DNA of 64,000 nucleotides, taken from the NCBI RefSeq assembly GCF_907163125.1, contig NZ_OU015319.1, positions 1,736,001 to 1,800,000 on the forward strand. Reading direction: 5' to 3'. The notes under the pieces are model-generated. The model was not told the origin of the DNA. It searched no databases and saw only the letters and a list, made by a program, of their open reading frames with translations. Source of the stretch: Cloacibacterium caeni (GTDB taxonomy: Bacteria; Bacteroidota; Bacteroidia; Flavobacteriales; Weeksellaceae). The position numbers were made by a program, and so were the translations under genes. The number at the start of each line of letters is the position of its first letter. Positions within the stretch are counted from its first letter, which is position 1. Below are positions 51,591 through 60,194 of the stretch, piece after piece.

Positions 51591-52421
51591 TTATTTCAAA
51601 AATTTGATACAATCATTCACCACAGCATTTAGCAAAGTGGGTAATTTAAAATCTAACCAAGGTTCTTTGGCTCCAAAAGTATGGTTGCCTTTTTCCACCA
51701 GAATTAATTCTGACTTTCCTGCCCAAGAATGTAAATTTTCGGCAGCTGAAAACGGAACTGCTTCATCTTCTGAACCGTGAATAATTAAGAAATTTCCTTT
51801 AAAATTTTTAACAGCTTTTTCTACAGAAAATCTATCTTCATTTGCTAAGTAATCTTCTAAAAACTGAATATGATGAGGCATTTGTTGCTTGGTTCGGCTG
51901 TTGTAATTGTAGTAAACACCTTGATTTTTCCATTCTTCTAATTTTTCGCCAACAGGAAATCTATTCAATGTGTCTACACTTGCCAAAGTGATGAGGTTTT
52001 TGATTTTAGAATTTTCAGAGGCAGCAATGATAGAGATTCCACCACCTCTAGAATGTCCGATTAAAGTAATATGTTCTGCTTCTACTCGATTATCTTTGCT
52101 AAAATGCTCTATTACGAAATTTAAATCGCTCAATTCCTTAGAATAATTATTCTGTGCGAAACTTTCTAAATCTGCAAAATCATTTGGATTCTCAGGCGAA
52201 GTTCCGTTATGAGAAAAGTTAAATTTCACGAAATAAAATCCGTTTTTAGCAAACTTTTCCGCCATCAAATTCCAAGCGCCCCAATCTTTATAACCTTTGT
52301 AACCATGAGCAAAAATTACGAGTGGTAATTTCTCTTCTTTTTTTGGAACAAAAGCATCTACCAAAAAAGATTTGGTTGCAAGATTTTCTAAAACGATATT
52401 TTTTTCTACAGTAAATTTCAT
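51591..52421 (-). CDS. Alpha/beta hydrolase, esterase/DLH-like
   Basis: The 276-residue cytosolic hydrolase has VIFAHGYKGYKDWGAW at the oxyanion region, the nucleophile elbow GHSRGG, a catalytic-Asp candidate in IHGSEDEAVPF and a His in EKGNHTFGAKEP. The order Ser-Asp-His is complete. The substrate is unknown. It converges on the lipoprotein gene and is separated from the M13 gene by a repeat-rich spacer. Confidence 0.82.
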   Translation of the reverse strand: MKFTVEKNIVLENLATKSFLVDAFVPKKEEKLPLVIFAHGYKGYKDWGAWNLMAEKFAKNGFYFVKFNFSHNGTSPENPNDFADLESFAQNNYSKELSDLNFVIEHFSKDNRVEAEHITLIGHSRGGGISIIAASENSKIKNLITLASVDTLNRFPVGEKLEEWKNQGVYYNYNSRTKQQMPHHIQFLEDYLANEDRFSVEKAVKNFKGNFLIIHGSEDEAVPFSAAENLHSWAGKSELILVEKGNHTFGAKEPWLDFKLPTLLNAVVNDCIKFLK

Positions 52422-52450
52422 AGTTGTAAATTTATAAAAATATGAAGCAA

Positions 52451-52500
52451 CACCCCGTCAAAATTTTGTCAAATTTTGCCACCCCTCTAAAAGAGGGGAA
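52451..52500. repeat. GGGGTG-type dispersed repeat, copy 2 (inverted)
   Basis: Starts CACCCCGTC, contains the inner repeat AAAATTTTGTCAAATTTT, and ends CACCCCTCTAAAAGAGGGG. Its reverse complement matches the outer parts of 35305-35352. Confidence 0.6.
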
Positions 52501-52504
52501 CAAA

Positions 52505-52528
52505 AAACCACCGAAATTTCGGTGGTTT
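52505..52528 (-). terminator. Terminator downstream of the first M13 gene
   Basis: AACCACCGAAA/TTTCGGTGGTT perfect stem with a T-run on the minus strand. Confidence 0.8.
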
Positions 52529-52530
52529 TA

Positions 52531-52624
52531 TAGCCCTGATTGAGCGGTATGTTTGAGCTCTTTTTCTGCGGCGGCTTCGCCGCCGCAGAAAAAAGCGAGT
52601 AGCGAAAGCAGGATGAAGCTACTC
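52531..52624 (+). ncRNA. Candidate structured RNA element, copy A
   Basis: It begins TAGCCCTGATTGAGCGG, has the constant part TGTTTGAGCTCTTTT, then an almost perfect G/C-rich hairpin (CTGCGGCGGC/GCCGCCGCAG), then AAAAAGCGAGT and GAAAGCAGGATGAAGC. The same constant parts in the same order flank a different hairpin at 60974-61090. The layout recalls the Flavo-1 RNA type of flavobacterial intergenic element, but I could not test that. A strand choice is tentative. Confidence 0.45.
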
Positions 52625-52642
52625 AATCCCTACTTTATACTT

Positions 52643-54667
52643 TTACCAGATTTTAATTCTGTCTTCTGGTTTTTTGTAATGTTTGTCGCCTTCTTTTACG
52701 CCAAATGCTTTATACCAAGCTTCTGTGTTTACTAGTGGACCAAATGCTCTGTACATTCCTGGAGAATGCGAATCTGTTTTCACTTGGTTGATGTAGAATT
52801 TCTCCGTTCCTTTGGTTCTCCAAACTGTTGCCCAACTTAAGAAAAATCTTTGATTTTGGTCAAATCCACTTATTTTGCCTGGGTTTCCTTTGTCTTTAAG
52901 GTACATTTGAAGTGCATCAAAAGCGATATTTACACCACCTAAATCTGCAATATTTTCGCCCATGGTAAATTTACCGTTTACGAAACTTCCTTTTACCGGT
53001 TCGTAAGCAGAATATTGAGCATCTAACTTAGCGGTAGCGGCCTCAAATTTCTTTCTGTCTTCGTCTGTCCACCAATTGTTAAGATTTCCATCTCCGTCAA
53101 ATCTAGAACCACCATCGTCAAATCCGTGAGAAATTTCGTGACCGATTACCGCTCCAATTCCTCCGAAATTTACTGCAGGATCTGCTTTGAAGTTAAAGAA
53201 TGGCGCTTGTAAAATTCCAGCAGGGAAAACAATTTCGTTATTAGAAGCACTGTAATATGCGTTTACGGTTTGAGGAGTCATTCCCCATTTTGTTTTATCT
53301 ACTTTTTTACCAATTTTTTCTAAATTTTTCTCATAATTCCAAGTCGTGATGTTTTGTCTGTTTTGGAAATAAGAATCTGGACTTACCGTTAATTTAGAAT
53401 AATCTTCCCACTGATCCGGATAAGCGATTTTCACTTTGAATTTTGATAATTTATCCAATGCTTTCACTTTAGTCTCATCACTCATCCAATCAAGGTTTGA
53501 GATGTGGTCATGGTAAGCTTTTTTAAGATAATCTACCATAGTTACCATTTCTTCTTTTGCTTCTGCAGGGAAATATTTTTCTACATATAATTTGCCGAAA
53601 GCTTCACCCAAAATACCATTGACTACTTCCAGTCCACGCTTGTTCATAGCACGTTGTTCTTTTTGACCTTGAAGGAATTTTCCGTAAAAATCAAAACGCA
53701 TATCGTCTAATTTTTTGTCTAAAACGCCAGCGTTTCCAGAAAGCATGTGGTATTTCATGTAATCTTTTAACAATGGAAGATTCGCTTCGTTTACGAAAGC
53801 ATCAAAGTTTTTAAAATATCCTAGTTCACCAAGAATTACTCTATCGGTTTTTACGCCAACTTGATTTAAATATCCTGCTAAATCTACATTTTTAACCAAA
53901 CCAGAAAGTTCTGAAACAGTTTTAGGATTGTAACGCTTATTGGCATCTCTTCCTTCTTCGTTGGTTAATAAAGTTTTAGCCAATCTCTTTTCTAAATCTA
54001 CAATTTTAGCTGCAGTTTCATTTGCATTTTGATACCCCAAAACTGTCAACATGCTCGAAACATATTTGGTGTATTCTGCAAGAGTTTTGGTATTGGCTTC
54101 GTTTTCTTTTTGATAGTAATCTTTTCCTAAACCTAAAGCTGGACCGCCAAGATAAATTGCATTATCATTAGACGCTTTAAGGTCTGCTCCTACTCTCCAC
54201 ATGTAGAAAATATTATCTCCATTTGGTGTAGCTTCTACTAAATATTTTTGTAAATCTGCTACCGTTTTTATCGCGTCAATTTTTGCTAAATCTGCTTTAA
54301 TTGGGTTAATTCCGTCTGCATTTCTCTTGTCCCAATTCATGAAAGAAGAGTACAAATCTTGAATTTTTTTGCCTTCTGTTCCTTCTGCATATTTCTCTGT
54401 CAAAATATTATTCAAAATGGCTAAAGAGTTTTCGTCTGTTTTCTCACGAAGTTCATTAAAACTTCCCCAACTTGCTTTATCCGAAGGAATTTCTACCGTT
54501 TTTACCCAGTTTCCGTTTACATAAGTGAAGAAATCATCTTGTGGACGAACTGAAGTATCCATAAATTGAAGAGCAATTCCGTTTTCTGGTAATTGTTTTT
54601 GTGATGCACATGAACTTACTGTAAGCACAGCAGCTGCAGCCATCACTAGAAAAGGTACCTTTTTCAT
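52643..54667 (-). CDS. M13-family metallopeptidase lipoprotein (copy 1)
   Basis: This 674-residue neprilysin/PepO-type zinc peptidase is anchored as a lipoprotein (lipobox VSSC, then ASQKQLPENG). The zinc site is VIGHEISHGFDDGG with the third ligand in GENIADLGG; the substrate strand is NAYYSASNNEIVFPAG and the protein ends KKPEDRIKIW. It degrades small peptides in the periplasm or at the surface. The neighbouring gene at 54915 is a full-length paralogue. Its upstream leader is shared with the GIN gene at 57104. Confidence 0.94.
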   Translation of the reverse strand: MKKVPFLVMAAAAVLTVSSCASQKQLPENGIALQFMDTSVRPQDDFFTYVNGNWVKTVEIPSDKASWGSFNELREKTDENSLAILNNILTEKYAEGTEGKKIQDLYSSFMNWDKRNADGINPIKADLAKIDAIKTVADLQKYLVEATPNGDNIFYMWRVGADLKASNDNAIYLGGPALGLGKDYYQKENEANTKTLAEYTKYVSSMLTVLGYQNANETAAKIVDLEKRLAKTLLTNEEGRDANKRYNPKTVSELSGLVKNVDLAGYLNQVGVKTDRVILGELGYFKNFDAFVNEANLPLLKDYMKYHMLSGNAGVLDKKLDDMRFDFYGKFLQGQKEQRAMNKRGLEVVNGILGEAFGKLYVEKYFPAEAKEEMVTMVDYLKKAYHDHISNLDWMSDETKVKALDKLSKFKVKIAYPDQWEDYSKLTVSPDSYFQNRQNITTWNYEKNLEKIGKKVDKTKWGMTPQTVNAYYSASNNEIVFPAGILQAPFFNFKADPAVNFGGIGAVIGHEISHGFDDGGSRFDGDGNLNNWWTDEDRKKFEAATAKLDAQYSAYEPVKGSFVNGKFTMGENIADLGGVNIAFDALQMYLKDKGNPGKISGFDQNQRFFLSWATVWRTKGTEKFYINQVKTDSHSPGMYRAFGPLVNTEAWYKAFGVKEGDKHYKKPEDRIKIW

Positions 54668-54674
54668 ATGAAGT

Positions 54675-54754
54675 TATTTATTATTTTTTAAAGGTCATAT
54701 GCAATCGCTGAACATTCTTTGATGTTTTTATTTTTTTCAGTACGGCAATTTCAT
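54675..54754 (-). promoter_or_regulatory. Shared ~80-bp leader, M13 copy
   Basis: It immediately precedes the first M13 gene and matches 57774-57852 with roughly eight mismatches and one indel. The conserved core on the minus strand is GAATGTTCAGCGATTGCATA. It includes a tiny frame MFSDCI-stop. A TAAATTTG -7 box lies a little further upstream. Confidence 0.6.
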
Positions 54755-54859
54755 ATATAGTTCATTATTAATTGTTCAAATTTAATAAAATCATCAGTTT
54801 TATTATGATTAGTTGATAAAAATTTGAATTTGTTTCAATAGACTTCATAAATAATAAAA

Positions 54860-54884
54860 AACCACAGAAAATTCTGTGGTTTTG
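54860..54884 (-). terminator. Terminator of the second M13 gene
   Basis: AACCACAGAA/TTCTGTGGTT stem with a T-run on the minus strand. Confidence 0.85.
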
Positions 54885-54914
54885 AGGTTTTTATGTTGAG
54901 AAAAATTTGGTTTC

Positions 54915-57002
54915 TTACCAGATTTTGATTCTTTCTTCTGGTTTTTTATAATGTTGGTCGCCTTCTTTCACTTCGAAAGCGTTGTAGAATGCTTCTACAT
55001 TTACCAACGGACCAAAAGCTCTGTATAAACCTGGTGAATGCGGATCTGTTTTCACCTGATTAATCATGTATTTTTCTGTAGATTTAGTTCTCCAGATGGT
55101 TCCCCAACTTAAGAAAAATCTTTGGTCTTGGTTGTAACCACTGATTAATCCTGGATTTCCTTTGTCTTTAAGATACATTTGTAATGCGTCATAAGCAATG
55201 GCAACTCCACCTAAATCTGCAATATTTTCGCCATTGGTAAATAAACCGTTTACGAAAGTTCCTTTTACAGGTTCATATTTGCTGTATTGTTCTGCTAATT
55301 TTTTAGTCGCTTCTTCAAAGTTCTTTTTATCAGCATCAGTCCACCAATTTTTAAGGTTTCCATCTCCATCGAACATTGCTCCTGAATCATCAAATCCGTG
55401 AGAAATTTCGTGACCAATTACTGCTCCGATTCCTCCAAAATTCACGGCAGGATCAGCTTTGAAATCAAAGAAAGGCGCTTGTAAAATAGCAGCTGGAAAA
55501 ACGATTTCGTTATTTACTGGGTTGTAGTAAGCATTTACCGTTTGAGGAGTCATTCCCCACTCTTTTTTGTCAACTTTCTTGCCTACTTTATCTAATTCTT
55601 TTTGATAAGCCCAATCTGCTACGTTTTTAAGATTTCCGTATAATGTTCCTCCTTCATTTTTAGAAAGTACTTGTAATTTAGAATAGTCTTTCCACTCATC
55701 TGGATAACCTACTTTTACGGTGAATTTTGATAATTTATCTAATGCTTTTGTTTTGGTTTCATCACTCATCCAAGAAAGATTAGAAATATGCTGAACGTAA
55801 GATTTTTTAAGATAATCAATTAAAGTTACCATTTCTGCTTTTGCTTCGGCAGAGAAATATTTATCTACATATAATTTCCCGAAAGCTTCACCAAGAACAC
55901 CATTTATCGTAGAAAGTGCACGTTTGTTCATAGCACGTTGTTCTTTTTGTCCGCTCAAAGTTCTTCCGTAGAAATCAAACTGTAAATCGTCCAATTTTTG
56001 ATCTAAAACAGAAGCGCTTCCGTTCAATAATTTCACTTTTAAGAAATCTTTGATGAAAGGTAAATTTTTAGCATTCAAAAATTTATCTAAATTTTTATAA
56101 TACTCTAATTCACCGATGATTACTCTGTCTGTATTTACACCAGCGTTTTTAAGATAAGATGGTAAATCTACATTTTTCACTAAAGATTTTAACTCTGACA
56201 ACGTCTTCGGATTGTATTGAAGATTAGCATCTCTAATTTTTTCATTAGGGATTAAAGTTTGAGCGGCAGTTTTTTCAAAGTCAACTACTTTTTGAGCTGC
56301 AACTTCTGGATTTTTATAACCTAAAACCGTGTATAATTTGGTTAAATAATCTTTGTATTGACCGATGGTTTTGGTGTTTTCTTCATTATCTTTTTGATAA
56401 TAATCTCTTCCTAAACCAAGGTTTACATCTCCCATGTAAACTGCATTATCCGTAGAATTTTTAAGGTCTGCGTAAACTCCCCATCCATAAAATGGATTAT
56501 CTCCAGTTTTGGTAGCTTCTACTAAATATTTTTGTAAATCTGCCATGGTTTTAATGGCGTCAATTTTCGCTAAATCACCTTTAATAGGAGCAATTCCGTC
56601 TGCATTACGCTTATCCATATCCATGTAAGTAGCATAAATATCCTGAATTTTTTGACCTTCAGTTCCTTTAGCGTAAGTTTCTTTCAATAAATTGTCTAAA
56701 ATTTTAAGAGAATTAAGGTCAGTTTTCTCTCTTAATTCATTGAAACTTCCCCAGCTTGCTTTATCCGCAGGAATCTGAGCAGTCTTCATCCAAGTTCCGT
56801 TTACATAGTTGTAAAAATCGTCTTGCGGACGAACAGATTTGTCCATCAGTTCAATGGCAATTCCGTTTTCTGGAAGTTCTGCTGGTTTTAATTCTTCAAT
56901 TGGAGCAGGTGTAGGTTCTGTAGTTGCTTGTTTCTGAGTGCCACAAGATTCTAAAATGAGCATTCCTGAAAAAGCCAACACAGCGATTGATATTTTTTTC
57001 AT
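54915..57002 (-). CDS. M13-family metallopeptidase lipoprotein (copy 2)
   Basis: This 695-residue paralogue of the downstream M13 gene has the same motifs: lipobox LESC, NAYYNPVNNEIVFPAA, VIGHEISHGFDDSG, ENIADLGG and the end KKPEERIKIW. It has an extra Pro/Thr/Glu-rich linker after the lipid anchor and a few small insertions. The two genes are separated by 247 bp with a terminator, so they are independent units from an old tandem duplication. Confidence 0.94.
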   Translation of the reverse strand: MKKISIAVLAFSGMLILESCGTQKQATTEPTPAPIEELKPAELPENGIAIELMDKSVRPQDDFYNYVNGTWMKTAQIPADKASWGSFNELREKTDLNSLKILDNLLKETYAKGTEGQKIQDIYATYMDMDKRNADGIAPIKGDLAKIDAIKTMADLQKYLVEATKTGDNPFYGWGVYADLKNSTDNAVYMGDVNLGLGRDYYQKDNEENTKTIGQYKDYLTKLYTVLGYKNPEVAAQKVVDFEKTAAQTLIPNEKIRDANLQYNPKTLSELKSLVKNVDLPSYLKNAGVNTDRVIIGELEYYKNLDKFLNAKNLPFIKDFLKVKLLNGSASVLDQKLDDLQFDFYGRTLSGQKEQRAMNKRALSTINGVLGEAFGKLYVDKYFSAEAKAEMVTLIDYLKKSYVQHISNLSWMSDETKTKALDKLSKFTVKVGYPDEWKDYSKLQVLSKNEGGTLYGNLKNVADWAYQKELDKVGKKVDKKEWGMTPQTVNAYYNPVNNEIVFPAAILQAPFFDFKADPAVNFGGIGAVIGHEISHGFDDSGAMFDGDGNLKNWWTDADKKNFEEATKKLAEQYSKYEPVKGTFVNGLFTNGENIADLGGVAIAYDALQMYLKDKGNPGLISGYNQDQRFFLSWGTIWRTKSTEKYMINQVKTDPHSPGLYRAFGPLVNVEAFYNAFEVKEGDQHYKKPEERIKIW

Positions 57003-57071
57003 TTCTGTATGATTAATTAATGATGAATAAGTACAAATTTATAAGAAATTGTTACGTTTTAAAATCAAAAA

Positions 57072-57093
57072 AGCCAAAGTTTAAAACTCTGGC
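57072..57093 (-). terminator. Terminator of the GIN-domain gene
   Basis: AGCCAGAGTTT/AAACTTTGGCT (one mismatch) with a T-run on the minus strand. Confidence 0.8.
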
Positions 57094-57103
57094 TTCGATT
57101 TAT

Positions 57104-57766
57104 TTATTTGAAAGTGATCTTTCCGCCTAAAACATTTTTGGTATTTCTGTCTTTGGGAGAACCATAGACGTCTATATTTCCTCCTGCTCTAGTAGTGGCA
57201 TTAAGGATTTTAGAGGCATTTACTTCTGCAAACCCACCTGCATTTGCAGTGATGGTAACGGTTTCTGAATCTAAATCTCTTCCGTAAAATTGTGCACCAG
57301 AATTCACCAAAATATCTTGAATTTCGGCAGTTCCAGACACATTAATGACACCACCAGAATTGGCTTTAGAATTTAATAAATTCACATCTACTTGTAAATT
57401 TAGCGTAGAACCTTCATTTGAAGTAATGCTGAGCATTTTGGTGTCTATAGTTCCATCAGAAGTGATTTTAGAACCTTGACTCGCTTGAATTTCGTTTATA
57501 TCTTCATAAAAAACAGTCACTTCAGATTTGTCGCCTTGCATAAGCTTAGTAGGAATCATTCTGATTTTGAGTTCCCCATTTTTATTGACAATTTCCACAT
57601 CTGGATCATCACCTTTTACCTGAATTTTATTTTCATTGGATTTTACAAGGGTTACATTAATTCTATCATAAACCTTTACTGCGCTGAAATCTCCAAAATT
57701 TTTGGAAGTTTGCGAATAAGCTACCTGAACCAAAAGAACTAGGAAACTAAAAATTATTTTTTTCAT
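57104..57766 (-). CDS. Head GIN-domain (DUF2807) protein
   Basis: The 220-residue exported protein has a signal peptide MKKIIFSFLVLLVQVAYSQ and a DUF2807/GIN beta-helix: FSAVKVYDRINVTLV, IQASQGSKITSDGT, NSGGVINVSGTAE, NAGGFAEVNAS and AGGNIDVYGSP show the short turn-and-strand repeats with Gly/Asn/Ser at corners. The family's function is not known. The ATG at 57766 is preferred; a longer frame would translate the shared leader at 57774. Monocistronic. Confidence 0.85.
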   Translation of the reverse strand: MKKIIFSFLVLLVQVAYSQTSKNFGDFSAVKVYDRINVTLVKSNENKIQVKGDDPDVEIVNKNGELKIRMIPTKLMQGDKSEVTVFYEDINEIQASQGSKITSDGTIDTKMLSITSNEGSTLNLQVDVNLLNSKANSGGVINVSGTAEIQDILVNSGAQFYGRDLDSETVTITANAGGFAEVNASKILNATTRAGGNIDVYGSPKDRNTKNVLGGKITFK

Positions 57767-57773
57767 AAGTAGA

Positions 57774-57852
57774 TATTTATTGTTTTTTAAAGGTCTTATG
57801 CAATCGCTGAACATTCATTGATGTTTGATTTTTTTCATTATGGCGATTTCAT
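57774..57852 (-). promoter_or_regulatory. Shared ~80-bp leader, GIN copy
   Basis: Homologous to 54675-54754 in front of the M13 gene. In this copy the MFSDCI codons read through in frame to the GIN start. A TATCTTTA -7-like box lies just upstream. Confidence 0.6.
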
Positions 57853-57915
57853 TCTACATTATTTTAAAGATATAACAACTGTTTGCGCCATTTTATTACA
57901 TGAGAAAGGTGATTT

Positions 57916-59172
57916 TTAAAGATTTTCTTGAATTAAAATCTGAATTAAATCCTGCAAAACTTTCTGCGAAACAAAATTCATGAAATCTTTGCGCTCTAAA
58001 TGAGGAAGATACAATCTGAACGTTTTTTCAAAATCTTTTACTCTAATCGAATAAAAAACAGTCCCAATTTCTGAATTGAAGTCATCTGAATTTGGTCCTG
58101 CAACTCCAGTGGTAGAAAGTGCAATATCTGTTTTAAATAATTGCTGACAACCCAAACTCATCGCTTGCGCAACTTCTGCTGAAACTACCGTTTTCTCTTT
58201 GATTAAATCTTCTGAAACACCTAAAATCTCCGTTTTTTTCTGTGTCTGATAGGTGCAAATTCCCCCTAAAAAGTAATTAGAACTTCCAGAAACACTTGTA
58301 ATTAAGTGTGATAATTCTCCACCAGTACAACTTTCGGCGGTAGAAATCGTCAAGTTTCTAGAAATTAAAAAATCATGTAAAATTTCTTCTATTTTGTCGC
58401 CATTTTCAGAAATAATATGTGCTTTCAGCAATGGTCTAATTTTAGAAATTTCTTCTTCTAATTGATTTTCTAAAACTTCTAAATCCTTTCCTGAAGCCGT
58501 TAATTTCAACTTCACTCTATTGGCGATTGGCAAATAAGAAAGTGAAAAATTTTCAGGTAAATTCAGTTCCCATTCTTCCAAAGCATCAGACAATAAACTT
58601 TCTGGGTAATTCACCACAGAAACGGTTCTAATTTTTAAAAAATTAGATTCAAATTCTTTTTGTAAGTAAGGAATAATTTGGTCTTTCACCAAAGGTTTCA
58701 CTTCATAAGGAACACCAGGAAGACAAATCGCTATTTTGCCGTTATCTTCTACCATCAAACTCGGTGCAGTTCCGTTGTGATTTTGGAAAACTTTAGCTTT
58801 TGAAAGAATCATGGCTTGTTCTCTGTTTCTTTCGATGATTTCTAACCTTCCAATGCGTTCTAATCTGGTTTTCAGATGCTGAAAAGTTTCTTCATCATAA
58901 ACGATTTCATCATTGAAAAATTCACAAAAAGCTTTCTTGGTTTTATCATCTTTAGTCGGGCCAAGTCCGCCTGTTGTAATCACCAAATCAGTCAATTGAA
59001 AGGCAGATTGTAATGTATTTTTAATAATTTCTATTTCATCTGAAATGGTAAAAATCTGCGAAACAGAAATCCCAATTTTTGATAATTCTTTTGCAATAAA
59101 ATTAGAGTTAGTATCTACTGTAGTTCCAGACAGAACCTCGTTTCCTATCGTAATAAGGACAGCGTTTTTCAT
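57916..59172 (-). CDS. cinA: CinA family nicotinamide-nucleotide amidase
   Basis: The 418-residue protein has an N-terminal MoaB/MogA-like domain (ITIGNEVLSGTTVDTNSNFI, TTGGLGPTKDD) and a C-terminal PncC amidase domain (TAESCTGGELSHLITSVSGS, STTGVAGP). It recycles pyridine nucleotide by-products. The heptamer tract at 59178 fills the whole spacer between it and lipA on the same strand. Confidence 0.95.
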   Translation of the reverse strand: MKNAVLITIGNEVLSGTTVDTNSNFIAKELSKIGISVSQIFTISDEIEIIKNTLQSAFQLTDLVITTGGLGPTKDDKTKKAFCEFFNDEIVYDEETFQHLKTRLERIGRLEIIERNREQAMILSKAKVFQNHNGTAPSLMVEDNGKIAICLPGVPYEVKPLVKDQIIPYLQKEFESNFLKIRTVSVVNYPESLLSDALEEWELNLPENFSLSYLPIANRVKLKLTASGKDLEVLENQLEEEISKIRPLLKAHIISENGDKIEEILHDFLISRNLTISTAESCTGGELSHLITSVSGSSNYFLGGICTYQTQKKTEILGVSEDLIKEKTVVSAEVAQAMSLGCQQLFKTDIALSTTGVAGPNSDDFNSEIGTVFYSIRVKDFEKTFRLYLPHLERKDFMNFVSQKVLQDLIQILIQENL

Positions 59173-59177
59173 AAAAA

Positions 59178-59247
59178 TTTCGAGTTTCGAGTTCCGAGTT
59201 CCGAGTTACCAAATGCGAATCTCATAACTCGAATCCCGTAACTCAAT
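59178..59247. repeat. Heptamer tandem tract with inverted arms
   Basis: Ten uninterrupted 7-bp units: TTTCGAG twice, TTCCGAG twice, then TTACCAA, ATGCGAA, TCTCATA, ACTCGAA, TCCCGTA, ACTCAAT. The left words (TTnCGAG) are the reverse complement of the right words (CTCGAAn), so the tract is also an inverted repeat. It fills the cinA-lipA gap. Confidence 0.75.
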
Positions 59248-60113
59248 TAATGAATATGTTTTTCTGCATGATAAGAACTTCTCACCAAAGGCGAACTTTC
59301 CACATGACGGAAACCTAACTGTTCTGCAAAAATTCTGTATTCTTCGAATTCTTCTAGCTCTACAAAACGTTTTACTGGCAAATGTTTTTTGGTTGGCTGA
59401 AGATATTGCCCAATCGTAATCACATCTACATTCGCATTTCTCACATCTTGAATGGTTTCAAAAACTTCTTCTTTGGTTTCACCCAAACCGAGCATAATTC
59501 CTGTTTTGGTACGGTTTTGTCCAGCTTCTTTTAAATATCTTAATACTTCTAAAGAACGCTCGTACTTCGCCTGAATTCTCACTTCTCTGGTTAATCTTTT
59601 TACAGTCTCCATGTTGTGAGAAATCACTTCTGGCGCTACTTCTACCAATCTATCGATGTGTTTATGAATCCCTTGAAAATCTGGAATTAAGGTTTCCATA
59701 GTAGTTCCCGGAGAAATTCTGCGCACTGCATTTACTGTTTCTGCCCAAATTATAGAACCCATATCTTTCAAATCATCTCGGTCTACAGAAGTTAAAACCG
59801 CATGTTTAATTTTCATTAATTTGATTGAACGTGCTACTTTTTCGGGTTCATCCCAGTTTACATCAAGAGGTTTTCCTGTTTTTACACCACAAAATCCACA
59901 ACTTCTGGTACATATATTTCCCAAAATCATAAAAGTGGCGGTTCCTTCTCCCCAACATTCGCCCATGTTAGGACAAGAACCACTTTGACAAATGGTGTTC
60001 AGTTTATATTTATCAACCAAAGTTCTGAGTTCTCTGTAATTTTTTCCTGTAGGAAGTTTTACACGAATCCATTTTGGTTTATTGGTAGTGGTATCTTGAA
60101 TTTGATTTTCCAT
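59247..60113 (-). CDS. lipA: Lipoyl synthase
   Basis: This radical-SAM enzyme inserts sulfur into octanoyl groups on lipoyl domains. The auxiliary-cluster motif is CQSGSCPNMGEC and the radical-SAM motif is CTRSCGFC. ETVKRLTREVRIQAKYERSL and the C-terminal PLVRSSYHAEKH complete the pattern. At 288 residues it is of normal length. The sigma-factor gene lies 81 bp upstream on the same strand. Confidence 0.97.
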   Translation of the reverse strand: MENQIQDTTTNKPKWIRVKLPTGKNYRELRTLVDKYKLNTICQSGSCPNMGECWGEGTATFMILGNICTRSCGFCGVKTGKPLDVNWDEPEKVARSIKLMKIKHAVLTSVDRDDLKDMGSIIWAETVNAVRRISPGTTMETLIPDFQGIHKHIDRLVEVAPEVISHNMETVKRLTREVRIQAKYERSLEVLRYLKEAGQNRTKTGIMLGLGETKEEVFETIQDVRNANVDVITIGQYLQPTKKHLPVKRFVELEEFEEYRIFAEQLGFRHVESSPLVRSSYHAEKHIH

Positions 60114-60194
60114 AAATATCTAAAATTTTTCTCACAGATTTAGATGATTCGGCTGATTTTCATCTGCTCAATCTGGTATAATCAGCGAGAGATT

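Noticed and set aside
52562-52592. Intrinsic terminator at the G/C-rich hairpin
   Set aside because: The T-run is on the 5' side and the A-run on the 3' side, so they pair with each other instead of forming a U-tail; the real terminator is at 52505.
57767-57814. GIN protein starting at the MFSDCI codon
   Set aside because: The same leader in front of the M13 gene has a stop in this frame, and MKKIIFSF gives a proper signal peptide.
59178-59247. Simple intrinsic terminator between cinA and lipA
   Set aside because: The inverted halves are imperfect and lack a T-run on either strand; the 7-bp period explains the sequence better.
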